Shown one piece after another: positions 33,894 to 42,434 of a stretch of DNA of 64,000 nucleotides (within the stretch, counting starts at the first letter, position 1; each line of letters starts with the position of its first letter). A program made the position numbers and the translations under genes. The notes under the pieces were generated by a model. That model saw only the letters and a list, made by a program, of their open reading frames with translations. It did no database searches and was not told the origin of the DNA. The stretch comes from Symbioplanes lichenis (GTDB lineage: Bacteria; Actinomycetota; Actinomycetes; Mycobacteriales; Micromonosporaceae): positions 1 to 64,000 of the forward strand of contig NZ_JAUZQD010000002.1 in assembly GCF_030709675.1 (NCBI RefSeq). The letters run 5' to 3'.

Positions 33894-34562
33894 GTGACCG
33901 CCGACCCGAGCACTGTGGAGCTGCGCGACGCGCACGACAAGCTGGCCGACTTCTATGTGGAGCACCTCGACGGGCTCCTCGCGCGGATGCCGGTCGAGCG
34001 GATGATGCTCGACCTCTTCGGGGAGGTGACGCGCGAGGCGGGCCTGGGCCCCGAGATCGTCGACGTGGGGAGCGGGACCGGGCGGCTCATCCCGTACCTG
34101 AAGGGGCTGGGTCTGAGCCCGCGCGGCGTTGACCTGGCGCCGGAGATGGTGCGGGTGGCCCGCCGGGATCATCCGGGGGTGGACTTTCGCGTCGGCGACC
34201 TGCGCGCGCTGCCGTTCGGCGACGCGGAGCTGGCCGGCGCGGTGTGCTGGTACTCGCTGATCTTCCTCGCGCCCGAGGATCGGCCCCGGGCGTTCGCCGA
34301 GCTGGCCCGCGTGGTCAAGCCGGGCGGCCACGTGGTGATCGCCGCGCAGGACGGCGACGGCAGCCGGCAGCGGCGCGGGAAGGCGACGGGGCTGGGCATC
34401 GAGTTCGACGCCTACTGGATGTCGGCGGACGAGCTGGCGGAGCGGCTCACCACGGCCGGCTTCGTGCCGGTCTTCCGAGGGAGCCGCCCACCGCTGGACA
34501 TCGAGCGGGTGCCCGGCAATTACGTCCTGGCGGAACGCAAAGGCGCCGAGCGGAAAAGCTAG
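33894..34562 (+). CDS. Class I SAM-dependent methyltransferase
   Basis: 222 residues, GTG start. Motif I is IVDVGSGTGRLIPYLKGLG; GVDLAPEMV follows (acidic residue for SAM ribose), then FRVGDLRALPFGDAELAG, CWYSLIF and VVKPGGHVVIAAQ. This is the methyltransf_11/UbiE-like type acting on small molecules. Its acceptor is unknown. The 3' end overlaps the convergent LysM-like membrane gene by 4 bases. Confidence 0.9.
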   Translation: MTADPSTVELRDAHDKLADFYVEHLDGLLARMPVERMMLDLFGEVTREAGLGPEIVDVGSGTGRLIPYLKGLGLSPRGVDLAPEMVRVARRDHPGVDFRVGDLRALPFGDAELAGAVCWYSLIFLAPEDRPRAFAELARVVKPGGHVVIAAQDGDGSRQRRGKATGLGIEFDAYWMSADELAERLTTAGFVPVFRGSRPPLDIERVPGNYVLAERKGAERKS

Positions 34563-35929
34563 GCGTAGACGGTGATGCCGAGCGCACCGGTGTCGAGCCG
34601 CCCGTCCGGGCCGATGCTGAAGCGCCACCGGTCGTAACGGGTCTGCCCGAGCACGATGACCACCCACACCGCGTCGGCCCGGCTGACCAGGTGCTGCACG
34701 CGCTCCAGATCACGGGCGCCGGGGGCCGAGCCCAGGATCAGCACCCCGATGCTGGCGGCAAGGTTGGCCGGACCGCTGCGCAGCGCGACCGTGTGATCGC
34801 CGTCGCCGCCCTCGGCCTCGGTGATGGCCTCGCGGACCCCGCCCAGCGACGTGAGCCGGGGGCCGCCGGCCAGGTGCGGGCGGATGTCGCCGGCGACGAC
34901 CCGCACACCCTCGGCCCACGGGCTGTTGGTGAGCTCCTCGGCCCAGGAGGCGACCAGGGCGCGGGCCGCGGCGCCGTCGCCCTGCAGGCTGATGATGCCG
35001 GTGGCCTGGCCCAGGTCGACCAGCTCGCGGACGCCGCCCGCCACGCCGAGGGTCACCAGGCGCGGGCACGGGCTGCCGACGTCGCCGGCGGGCAGGGCCT
35101 GCAGGTCGCGCAGGGAGGCCTGCCACACCCGGCCGTTCTCCACGGCCTCCCACGGGTCGGTCGGGTCGCCGTCGGGGGCCGCGAGGCGCAGGACGATGCG
35201 GGTCTCGTCGAGCGAGACGCCGTAGACGGCGGGGACCGGACGACCCGCGGCGCTCGCCCCGGTGACCAGGACCCGCAGGGCCCGGTCGATGGTCCAGGCC
35301 GCCGCGGTGTCGAAGCTGCGGGCGGGTGCGGCGGTGGCGGGCTTGCCGCGCTGCTTGACCGGCTTGGGCGCCTTGCCCCGCGCCGGCTTGCGGCGGCGCA
35401 GCAGCAGCCAGACGACGACGCCGAGGCCGGCCAGGACGAGCACGCCGGCGACGATCAGGACGATGAGCAGGCCCGACGAGGAGGAGTCGTCCGCGGCCGG
35501 GGCAGCCGCCTGTGTGGGAGCCGCCGCGGGCTCCGAGGAAGGCGCCGGCCCGCCGGGCAGGGGGCCGAACTCGACGCCCTCGCCCTCGGCGTCCTCGGGC
35601 AGGACCAGGATCCAGCCGGGCTCGATCTGCTCGGGCTTCTCCATGCTGCGCCCGTCGGGCTGGACCCGGCCCTTGTTCAGCTCGAACAGCTCCGGGTTGC
35701 GGTTGCCGTCGCCGAGGAAGCGCTCGGCGATCTCGTAGAGGAACTCGGGCTCGCCGTTGTAGGCCGACTGCACCCGGTAGTACTTGACGTCCTCCCGCCG
35801 CTGCTCCACCACGCTCACGGAGGCGGCGGCCGGGGCCGCGGACGCGGGCGCCGCGGCGACCACCGGCACGGCGAGCAACAGACCGAGCAGCACGGTGGCG
35901 GAGCGGCGGAGCGTTCGACGGGGGCCCAT
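34559..35929 (-). CDS. Membrane protein with extracytoplasmic LysM-like domain, T7SS-associated
   Basis: 456 residues from ATG 35929 (GAGGAAG 7 bases before). Signal peptide RRSATVLLGLLLAVPVVAAA. A LysM-like segment YRVQSAYNGEPEFLYEIAER...NPELFELNKGR...IEPGWILVLP occupies residues about 48-115. A Pro/Ala linker follows, then a single helix SSGLLIVLIVAGVLVLAGLG near 150-178 and an RRRK stop-transfer. The cytoplasmic domain (about 270 residues) is unrecognised. It is divergent from the EssC/EccC-like ATPase and may be its membrane partner. Confidence 0.8.
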   Translation of the reverse strand: MGPRRTLRRSATVLLGLLLAVPVVAAAPASAAPAAASVSVVEQRREDVKYYRVQSAYNGEPEFLYEIAERFLGDGNRNPELFELNKGRVQPDGRSMEKPEQIEPGWILVLPEDAEGEGVEFGPLPGGPAPSSEPAAAPTQAAAPAADDSSSSGLLIVLIVAGVLVLAGLGVVVWLLLRRRKPARGKAPKPVKQRGKPATAAPARSFDTAAAWTIDRALRVLVTGASAAGRPVPAVYGVSLDETRIVLRLAAPDGDPTDPWEAVENGRVWQASLRDLQALPAGDVGSPCPRLVTLGVAGGVRELVDLGQATGIISLQGDGAAARALVASWAEELTNSPWAEGVRVVAGDIRPHLAGGPRLTSLGGVREAITEAEGGDGDHTVALRSGPANLAASIGVLILGSAPGARDLERVQHLVSRADAVWVVIVLGQTRYDRWRFSIGPDGRLDTGALGITVYA

Positions 35930-36065
35930 GGGCAGACTTCCTCGCGGCGAGATCATTGATCACTGACGCGCACACCTTACATTTACGCGGTGCGATAGCC
36001 TCAGCCCACCGTCCGCGCCGGGAAAACCGTGCACCGCCCGCGCGGATCCCCCGGCCGGAGGCACA

Positions 36066-39000
36066 GTGCAGCTCTTACTTACCATCGTCGATCCACGCAC
36101 CGGCGACACCGCGGACGTGTCGCTCACCACCGACAGTGAGACCAAGGTGGAGGCACTCGGTCACGCAGCGCAACGATTGCTGCGGGACGCGCATCGGCGT
36201 ACCGGGGGATCGCAGGGCTCGGCCACCCTCTTCGCCGGCGGCAAGCCGCTGGACCCCGGCCTGACGCTGCGCGAGTCGGACGTCCGCGACGGTGCCGTCC
36301 TCGGCCTCGACTCGCCCACCGGCTGGCCGCCGCAGGAGCAGGCCGGCCTGCTGGAGGTACGCGTCGTCCGCGGCCCCGCCGCCGGCACGTTCGTGCGGCT
36401 CGGCGCGGGCAGCGGCGACCTGGGCAGCGACCGCGGCTGCTGGGTGCCCGTCGCCGACCCGGGCCTGCCGCCCTTCGCCGCCGCGATCAGCGTCGACGTG
36501 CGCGCCCGCTGCTCGGTCGAGCCGGAGCACGGCACGCCGCTCACGCTCGACGGCGAGGAGGTGACCGGCCGCACCGAGTGGCAGCCCGGGCAGCTCCTGC
36601 ACATCGGCGGGTCCGTGCTAGAGCTCGCCGAGTACACCCGGCCCGACGCCGCCCTGGAGCCGTCCGCCGACGGCACCGGCCTGGACTACAACCGGCCCCC
36701 GCGCATCCGCTCGCCCCGGCACCAGACGCGGTTCCGGCTGCCCGCGCCGCCCAAGGAGCCGCCGCGCAACCCGCTGCCCTGGCTCGTGGCGCTGCTGCCG
36801 CTGGTCGGCGCGGTCGCGCTGGTCTTCCTGACCGGCAACAAGACGCTGCTGCTGCTGGCCCTGCTCAGCCCGCTGTCGATCCTCGGTAACTACGTCATGC
36901 AGCGCCGCAACGGCAAGCGGTCCTACGCCGACCTGCGCAAGGAGTACACCGAGCACAAGGCGCGCATCGAGGCCGACGCCCGTGCCGCCCTCGAGGTCGA
37001 AAAGGCCGAGCGCCGCACCAACGCGCCCGACCCCGCGCTGATCGCCGTCATCGCCACCGGGCCGCGCCGCCGCCTGTGGGAGCGCCGGCGCCGCGACGAG
37101 GACCACCTGCTGCTGCGGGTGGGCAGCGGCGACCTGCCCGCGGAGGTCGCGCTGGAGGATCCGGAGCAGGACGAGCACCGGCGTACGGTGCACTGGACCA
37201 TCCCGGACGTGCCGGTGACCCTGCCCCTGCGCGAGCACGGGGTCATCGGCTTCGCCGGCCCCGGCGACACCGCCCGGGCCCTGGGCCGCTGGGCCGTGGT
37301 CCAGGCGGCGGTGCTGCACAGCCCGACCGACGTGCAGGTGACCGTGCTCACCGACCCGGCCGGCAAGCAGAGCTGGGACTGGCTGCGCTGGCTCCCGCAC
37401 GCCCGATCGAACAACCCGGCCGGCCCCGCCGTGCTGATCGGCCTCGACGCCGACTCGGTCGGCCGCCGCGTCGCCGCGCTGCTCGAGATGATCGACGCGC
37501 GGCAGGCCGTGCGCAAGGAGACCGGCTCGGCGGGCTTCCGCGAGCCCGACATGCTGGTCGTCCTGGACGGGTCGCGCCGGCTGCGCTCGCTGCCGGGCGT
37601 GGTCCAGCTGCTGCGCGAGGGTCCGGCGGTCGGCGTGTACGCCATCTGCCTCGACGCCGACGAGCGGCTGCTCCCCGCCGAGTGCCAGGCCGTGGCGGTC
37701 GCCGAGGGCGGGGCGCTGCGGATCTCGCGTACGGGGGCGGACGAGCTGACCGGGATCACGCCGGACGCGCTCCCGGCCGAGTGGGCGGCGTGGATCGCCC
37801 GGTCGCTCGCCCCGGTCCGCGACGTCAGCGACGACGAGGAGGACGCCGCGCTGCCCGGCTCGAGCCGGCTGCTCGACGTCCTGTCGCTCGACCCGCCGGA
37901 CCCGCAGGCGATCGTCTCCCGCTGGGCGATCCGCGGGGCCACCACGGCGGCCGTGGTCGGCGAGTCGTTCGACGGCGCGTTCGAGATCGACCTGCGCCGC
38001 GACGGCCCGCACGGCCTCATCGCCGGCACCACCGGCTCCGGCAAGTCCGAGCTGCTGCAGACCATCGTCGCCTCACTCGCCGTGGCCAACCGGCCCGACG
38101 CGATGACGTTCGTGCTGGTGGACTACAAGGGCGGCAGCGCGTTCGGCGACTGTGTCCGGCTGCCGCACACGGTCGGCATGGTCACCGACCTCGACGAGCA
38201 CCTGGTCGCCCGGGCCCTGGAGTCGCTGTCGGCCGAGCTGCGCCGCCGCGAGCACATCCTGGCCGGCGCGGGCGCCAAGGACATCGAGGACTACACCCGG
38301 GTCGCCGGCCGGCAGCCCGGCGCCGTCGTGCTGCCCCGGCTGCTCATCGTCATCGACGAGTTCGCGTCGATGGCCCGCGAGCTGCCCGACTTCGTGACGG
38401 GCCTGGTCAACATCGCGCAGCGGGGCCGGTCGCTCGGCATCCACCTGCTGCTGGCCACGCAGCGTCCCAGCGGCGTCGTCTCGCCCGAGATCCGGGCCAA
38501 CACCAACCTGCGCATCGCCCTGCGGGTCACCGACGCGGCGGAGAGCCAGGACGTGCTCAACGCCCCGGACGCGGCGCGCATCGCGAAGAGCACCCCCGGC
38601 CGGGCGTACGTGCGGCTGGGTCACGCCTCGCTCGTGCCCTTCCAGGCCGGTCGCGTCGGGGGCCGCCGCCCCGGCAGCGCGGGGGTCACCGACGCCGCGC
38701 CGCCGGACCTGCGCATCCTCGACTGGTCCGACCTGGCCCGGCCGATCGAGACCGTCCGGGCCGCGCGGCAGCAGACCCAGGACGAGATCACCGACCTGCA
38801 GGTCCTGGTCGAGGCCCTGCGCGACGCCGCCTCGCTCGCCGGGGTCGCCGAGCAGCACAGCCCGTGGCTGCCGGCCCTGCCGTCGTCGGTCGTTCTCTCC
38901 GACCTGGCGCCCGGGCTCGTCCCCTTCGGCCTCGAGGACCTGCCCTCGCAGCAGGAACAGCGCACGGCCACGCTCGCGCTGGACCAGTTCGGGCACCTCA

Positions 39001-40427
39001 TCGCCGCGGGCGCGCCCCGCACCGGACGCTCCCAGCTCCTGCGCACCATCGCCGGATCGCTGGCCCGGGTGCACAGCAGCGCCGACGTGCACCTTTACGG
39101 GCTCGACTGCGGCAACGGCGCGCTGCTGCCGCTCAACGGGCTGCCGCACACCGGGGCGGTCGTCACGCGTACGGAGGTGGACCGGGCCGTTCGCATGATC
39201 ACCCGGATCGGGGAGGAGATCCGCCGCCGGCAGAGCATCCTCGCGGCGAGCGGCTTCGCCGACGTCACCGAGCAGCGCGCCGCGGCCGCCCCCGAGGGCC
39301 GGCTGTCGCACATCTTCCTGCTGCTCGACCGCTGGGAGGGCTTCCTGTCCACGCTGGGCGAGCTGGACGCGGGCACGCTGACCGACCAGATCTTCACGTT
39401 CCTGCGCGAGGGCGCCAGCGTCGGCGTCCACGTCGTCATCACCGGCGACCGGTCCGTGCTCAGCGGCCGCATCGCCACGCTCACCGAGGACAAGCTGGCG
39501 TTCCGGCTCGCCGACCGCAGCGACATGGCGATGATCGGCCTGCACCCGCGCAACCTGCCCGAGGAGATCGCCCCGGGCCGCGCCTTCCGCGCCGAGACGG
39601 GCGTCGAGGTGCAGGTCGCGCTGCTGGTGCCGGACCCGAGCGGCGCGGCCCAGGCGGCGGCGCTGGCCGAGATCGGCCGCGAGACCCAGGAGCGTGACGC
39701 GGCGGTCCCGGCGGTGCTGCGGCCGTTCCGGCTGGGCGAGCTGCCCACCCAGATCGCGTACGCCGAAGCGGCCGCCCTGCCCCGCGCGGGCGACGGTCCC
39801 GGCTGGGTCCTCGCCGGTGCCGGCGTGCTCAACGGCCAGGATCTGACCGCCTTCGGCCCCGACCTCGCCGCCGGGGTCCCGGCCTTCGCGGTCGGCGGCC
39901 CGGCCAAGTCCGGCCGGTCGTCGATGCTGGTCGCCATGGCCCGCTCCGCCCTCGACCGCGGGCAGCAGGTCATCGCCATGGCCCCGCGCACGTCCCCGGT
40001 CCGCGACCTGGCGGGCAAGCCGGGCGTCATCGCGGTCTTCACCGGCAGCGACCTGTCACCTGAGGAGCTGAACGCGGCCCTTGCCCAGGTGACCGGCCGT
40101 GCGCTGATCGTGGTCGACGACGCCTCGACGCTGCGCGACGCGGCCGCCTCCAGCGAGCTGCGCGACGTCATCCGCAACGGCGAGGCCCGCCAGCTCGGCG
40201 TCGTCTACGCCGGCGACCCGGAGGACCTGGGCGTCGGCTTCAGCGGCTGGCTGGTCGACGCCCGCCGCAGCCGCCGCGGGGCGCTGCTGTCGCCCCAGAA
40301 CCGTACGGACGGCGACCTGATCGGCCTCCGCCTGCCGCGCACCGCGGTCGGCCAGCCGGTCCGCCCGGGACGCGCCCTGCTGCACCTGGGCGACGGCGAG
40401 CCGCTGGACATCCAGGTCCCGGAGTGA
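36066..40427 (+). CDS. FtsK/SpoIIIE-type T7SS ATPase (EssC/EccC-like)
   Basis: 1453 residues, GTG start after GGAGG. Residues 1-80 look ubiquitin-like (TLFAGGKPLDPGLTLRESDV). Residues about 95-190 resemble an FHA domain. Two membrane helices occupy residues about 237-280. Three FtsK-type ATPase domains follow. D1 has Walker A GTTGSGKSEL (from residue 654) and Walker B LLIVIDEFASM. D2 (GAPRTGRSQ, residue 982) and D3 (GGPAKSGRSS, residue about 1277) have Arg where Lys is expected. This is the motor that exports WXG100 proteins and LXG/WXG toxins through the membrane. The FHA arrangement is closer to Firmicutes EssC than to mycobacterial EccCab. Confidence 0.92.
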   Translation: MQLLLTIVDPRTGDTADVSLTTDSETKVEALGHAAQRLLRDAHRRTGGSQGSATLFAGGKPLDPGLTLRESDVRDGAVLGLDSPTGWPPQEQAGLLEVRVVRGPAAGTFVRLGAGSGDLGSDRGCWVPVADPGLPPFAAAISVDVRARCSVEPEHGTPLTLDGEEVTGRTEWQPGQLLHIGGSVLELAEYTRPDAALEPSADGTGLDYNRPPRIRSPRHQTRFRLPAPPKEPPRNPLPWLVALLPLVGAVALVFLTGNKTLLLLALLSPLSILGNYVMQRRNGKRSYADLRKEYTEHKARIEADARAALEVEKAERRTNAPDPALIAVIATGPRRRLWERRRRDEDHLLLRVGSGDLPAEVALEDPEQDEHRRTVHWTIPDVPVTLPLREHGVIGFAGPGDTARALGRWAVVQAAVLHSPTDVQVTVLTDPAGKQSWDWLRWLPHARSNNPAGPAVLIGLDADSVGRRVAALLEMIDARQAVRKETGSAGFREPDMLVVLDGSRRLRSLPGVVQLLREGPAVGVYAICLDADERLLPAECQAVAVAEGGALRISRTGADELTGITPDALPAEWAAWIARSLAPVRDVSDDEEDAALPGSSRLLDVLSLDPPDPQAIVSRWAIRGATTAAVVGESFDGAFEIDLRRDGPHGLIAGTTGSGKSELLQTIVASLAVANRPDAMTFVLVDYKGGSAFGDCVRLPHTVGMVTDLDEHLVARALESLSAELRRREHILAGAGAKDIEDYTRVAGRQPGAVVLPRLLIVIDEFASMARELPDFVTGLVNIAQRGRSLGIHLLLATQRPSGVVSPEIRANTNLRIALRVTDAAESQDVLNAPDAARIAKSTPGRAYVRLGHASLVPFQAGRVGGRRPGSAGVTDAAPPDLRILDWSDLARPIETVRAARQQTQDEITDLQVLVEALRDAASLAGVAEQHSPWLPALPSSVVLSDLAPGLVPFGLEDLPSQQEQRTATLALDQFGHLIAAGAPRTGRSQLLRTIAGSLARVHSSADVHLYGLDCGNGALLPLNGLPHTGAVVTRTEVDRAVRMITRIGEEIRRRQSILAASGFADVTEQRAAAAPEGRLSHIFLLLDRWEGFLSTLGELDAGTLTDQIFTFLREGASVGVHVVITGDRSVLSGRIATLTEDKLAFRLADRSDMAMIGLHPRNLPEEIAPGRAFRAETGVEVQVALLVPDPSGAAQAAALAEIGRETQERDAAVPAVLRPFRLGELPTQIAYAEAAALPRAGDGPGWVLAGAGVLNGQDLTAFGPDLAAGVPAFAVGGPAKSGRSSMLVAMARSALDRGQQVIAMAPRTSPVRDLAGKPGVIAVFTGSDLSPEELNAALAQVTGRALIVVDDASTLRDAAASSELRDVIRNGEARQLGVVYAGDPEDLGVGFSGWLVDARRSRRGALLSPQNRTDGDLIGLRLPRTAVGQPVRPGRALLHLGDGEPLDIQVPE

Positions 40428-40465
40428 ACCCTGGGGCCGGGCGCTTCCGGGCGTCCGGCCCCCTC

Positions 40466-41011
40466 TCATCCGCGGTCGAAGAACTCGCCCTGTTCCGCCA
40501 GCTCCGCGAACCATGCGGCCCGGTCGACCGGCACCCACGAGGTGGCCGTCCAGAACCGCTCGGCCGCGGGCGAGGCGCCGCTGAGCCACACGGCCACGTG
40601 CCGCAGGCTGGGCGCGTCGGGCGTCCGGACGGTCAGGTCCACGCTGCGCAGACACGGTTGAGCACCGCACGGACGCGCTCCCGGCACGCCGGTGAAGTTC
40701 ACGAAGACCCGCACCTCCCCGTACGAGTAGACGTCCGTCACGCCGTCGTCGGCCAGCGGCGCGCTCGGATCGATCCGCACGAGACCGGGCGGCATCTCCG
40801 GCGGCACGAGGGCGAAGTGCTGGGTCTGCCCGCCCCGCCGCGACGCGTCGACGGCAGCCGCCGACAGCTCGAGGGCATGCGCGGCCCGGAACCGCTCGGC
40901 GGCCGCGTGGCGCTCCGCCTCCCGATGCGCGCGGCGCACCTGCCCGGCGACGGCGATCGCCACCGTCGCGACGAGAACCACGGAGATGACGATCGAGGCG
41001 GCACGCTTCAC
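40466..41011 (-). CDS. Hypothetical single-pass membrane protein
   Basis: 181 residues. GTG 41011 overlaps the previous stop (GTGA), so it is translationally coupled to the SnoaL-like gene. Residues 3-23 form an N-terminal membrane helix (RAASIVISVVLVATVAIAVA); the rest is external. A Cys pair (ARPCGAQPCLRS) may form a disulfide. No family recognised. Confidence 0.7.
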   Translation of the reverse strand: MKRAASIVISVVLVATVAIAVAGQVRRAHREAERHAAAERFRAAHALELSAAAVDASRRGGQTQHFALVPPEMPPGLVRIDPSAPLADDGVTDVYSYGEVRVFVNFTGVPGARPCGAQPCLRSVDLTVRTPDAPSLRHVAVWLSGASPAAERFWTATSWVPVDRAAWFAELAEQGEFFDRG

Positions 41012-41370
41012 GGCTCGTGACTGTAGCCCAGGGCTTCGTCCCGTGTGGAGTAGCGGCGGGCCGCGCTGACGGCACCGTCGCGTACGCGGAAAAGGGTCGC
41101 CACCCGGGTGACCTGCTCGGGCGCGGCGTCCCAGGTCGCCTCCTGCTCGACGACCACGGTGGTCGCGTCCACCGGGTGGGTGCGCAGCGGCCGCAGCCGG
41201 ATGCCGGAGCGGAAGATCCACTCGACGAAGGCCTCCGCGGCGATCACCTGCGCGCCGCGCGGGCCGGCGACCTCGACCGGATCGGTCATTGCGGCCCGCG
41301 CCGCCCCGGCCTCCCGGCCGTTGACCGCGTCGTGCCACGCCGCGATCGGGTCTTCCCAAGCGTTCGGCAT
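41008..41370 (-). CDS. SnoaL-like / NTF2-fold protein
   Basis: 120 residues. MPNAWEDPIAAWHDAVNGRE is followed by MTDPVEVAGPRGAQVIAAEA and a beta-sheet end with RVATLFRVRDGAVSAARRYS, matching the cone-shaped SnoaL_2/NTF2-like fold. Members are small enzymes or ligand-binding proteins; the role here is unknown. An AAGAAT box 7 bases upstream suggests leaderless expression. Confidence 0.72.
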   Translation of the reverse strand: MPNAWEDPIAAWHDAVNGREAGAARAAMTDPVEVAGPRGAQVIAAEAFVEWIFRSGIRLRPLRTHPVDATTVVVEQEATWDAAPEQVTRVATLFRVRDGAVSAARRYSTRDEALGYSHEP

Positions 41371-41469
41371 GGGTTAAATTCTTGCAGAACCGTGTCGGAT
41401 CCGGCGCACGTCGTTCGTGGGACAGGTGAGAGGCAGCCGACGAGGTTGCCGGGACAAGGGAGTCATGCG

Positions 41470-41562
41470 ATGCCGCGGTACCTGATCTCGATCGACGACG
41501 GCGGGATGGATCACAACACCGGCGCGGAGCTGGACGCGATGCTGCGCGGGGCGGCCCGGTGA
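41470..41562 (+). CDS. 30-residue ORF, possible YCII-domain remnant
   Basis: ATG 41470 to TGA 41562, overlapping the peptidase E start (GTGA). It begins MPRYLISIDDGGMDH, similar to the first 15 residues of YCII-related (DGPF-domain) proteins, then ends after a short helix. It may be a truncated gene left by deletion, or a leader peptide coupled to peptidase E. RBS is AGGGAG 41457-41462. Confidence 0.4.
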   Translation: MPRYLISIDDGGMDHNTGAELDAMLRGAAR

Positions 41563-42218
41563 AGCTCCTGCTGACGTCGGGCGGCGTCACCAACCCCAGC
41601 ATCGAGGCGGCGCTGGTCCGCCTGCTCGGCAAGCCGATCGCCGAGTGTCACGCCCTCTGCGTTCCCACCGCCCAGTGGGGTCACCCCATGTGCGGGCCGG
41701 CCTCCGTGCAGGGCTTCGTCGGCGCCGGGCCCGGCTTCCGGCACTTCTCCGGGCTGGGCTGGGCGTCGCTCGGCGTCCTCGAACTCACCGCGCTGCCCAC
41801 CGTCGGGGCGGACCGCTGGGTCCCGTGGGTCCGCGAGGCCGACGTGCTGCTGGCCGACGGCGGCGACGCGACGTACCTGGCCCACTGGATGCGGGAGTCC
41901 GGGCTGGCCGATCTGCTGTCCACCCTGCCGGACAAGGTCTGGGTGGGCGTGAGCGCCGGCAGCATGGTGATGGCCCCGCGCATCGGCGACTACTTCGTCG
42001 AGTGGGCGGGCGCCCCGGACGACCGCACCCTGGGCGTCGTCGACTTCGCGATCTTCCCCCACCTCAACCTCTTCCCGACCAACACCCCGGCCGACGCCGC
42101 ACGCTGGGCGGCGGACATCGGCGGCCCCGCCTACGCCATCGACGAGCAGACCGCCCTCACCGTCGTCGACGGCACGGTCGAGGTCGTCTCCGAGGGAGAG
42201 TGGACCAAGTTCGGCTGA
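41559..42218 (+). CDS. Peptidase E, family S51
   Basis: 219 residues, GTG start coupled to the small upstream frame. Nucleophile Ser in VWVGVSAGSMVM, with LADGGDATYLAHWM and the acidic/His positions DFAIFPHLN conserved. S51 enzymes are alpha-aspartyl dipeptidases or cyanophycinase relatives with a class-I glutamine-amidotransferase-like fold. Start MKLLLTSGGVTNPSIEAALV is typical. Confidence 0.9.
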   Translation: MKLLLTSGGVTNPSIEAALVRLLGKPIAECHALCVPTAQWGHPMCGPASVQGFVGAGPGFRHFSGLGWASLGVLELTALPTVGADRWVPWVREADVLLADGGDATYLAHWMRESGLADLLSTLPDKVWVGVSAGSMVMAPRIGDYFVEWAGAPDDRTLGVVDFAIFPHLNLFPTNTPADAARWAADIGGPAYAIDEQTALTVVDGTVEVVSEGEWTKFG

Positions 42219-42221
42219 GCC

Positions 42222-42434
42222 TTACCCCTCGGGAGCAGGCGCCTGCTGCCGGACGTACGGCAGGCGCAGGCCCCGCTCCTCGAGAACGGTTTCGTAGAAG
42301 CGCAGCGCCGCGGCCAGCTCTCCGACCGCGTCCTCGAGATCGGCCCCGGCATCGGCGTCGCCCCACGAGCCGCGCAGCGTGGCAACGGCCGCCGCAAGCG
42401 CGCACTCGGGCGAGAAGCCGGTGCTCGGCGCGCT
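42222..42434 (-). pseudogene. Coding-like fragment without a start codon
   Basis: About 70 codons in the same minus-strand frame directly after the stop of the 330-residue gene, ending at TAA 42222-42224. Codon choice is strongly coding-like. Visible peptide pieces: ECALAAAVATLRGSWGDADA, DAVGELAAALRFYETVLEER, LRLPYVRQQ. No ATG, GTG or RBS precedes it. Probably the 3' remnant of a lost gene; readthrough of the stop is a less likely alternative. Confidence 0.45.
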
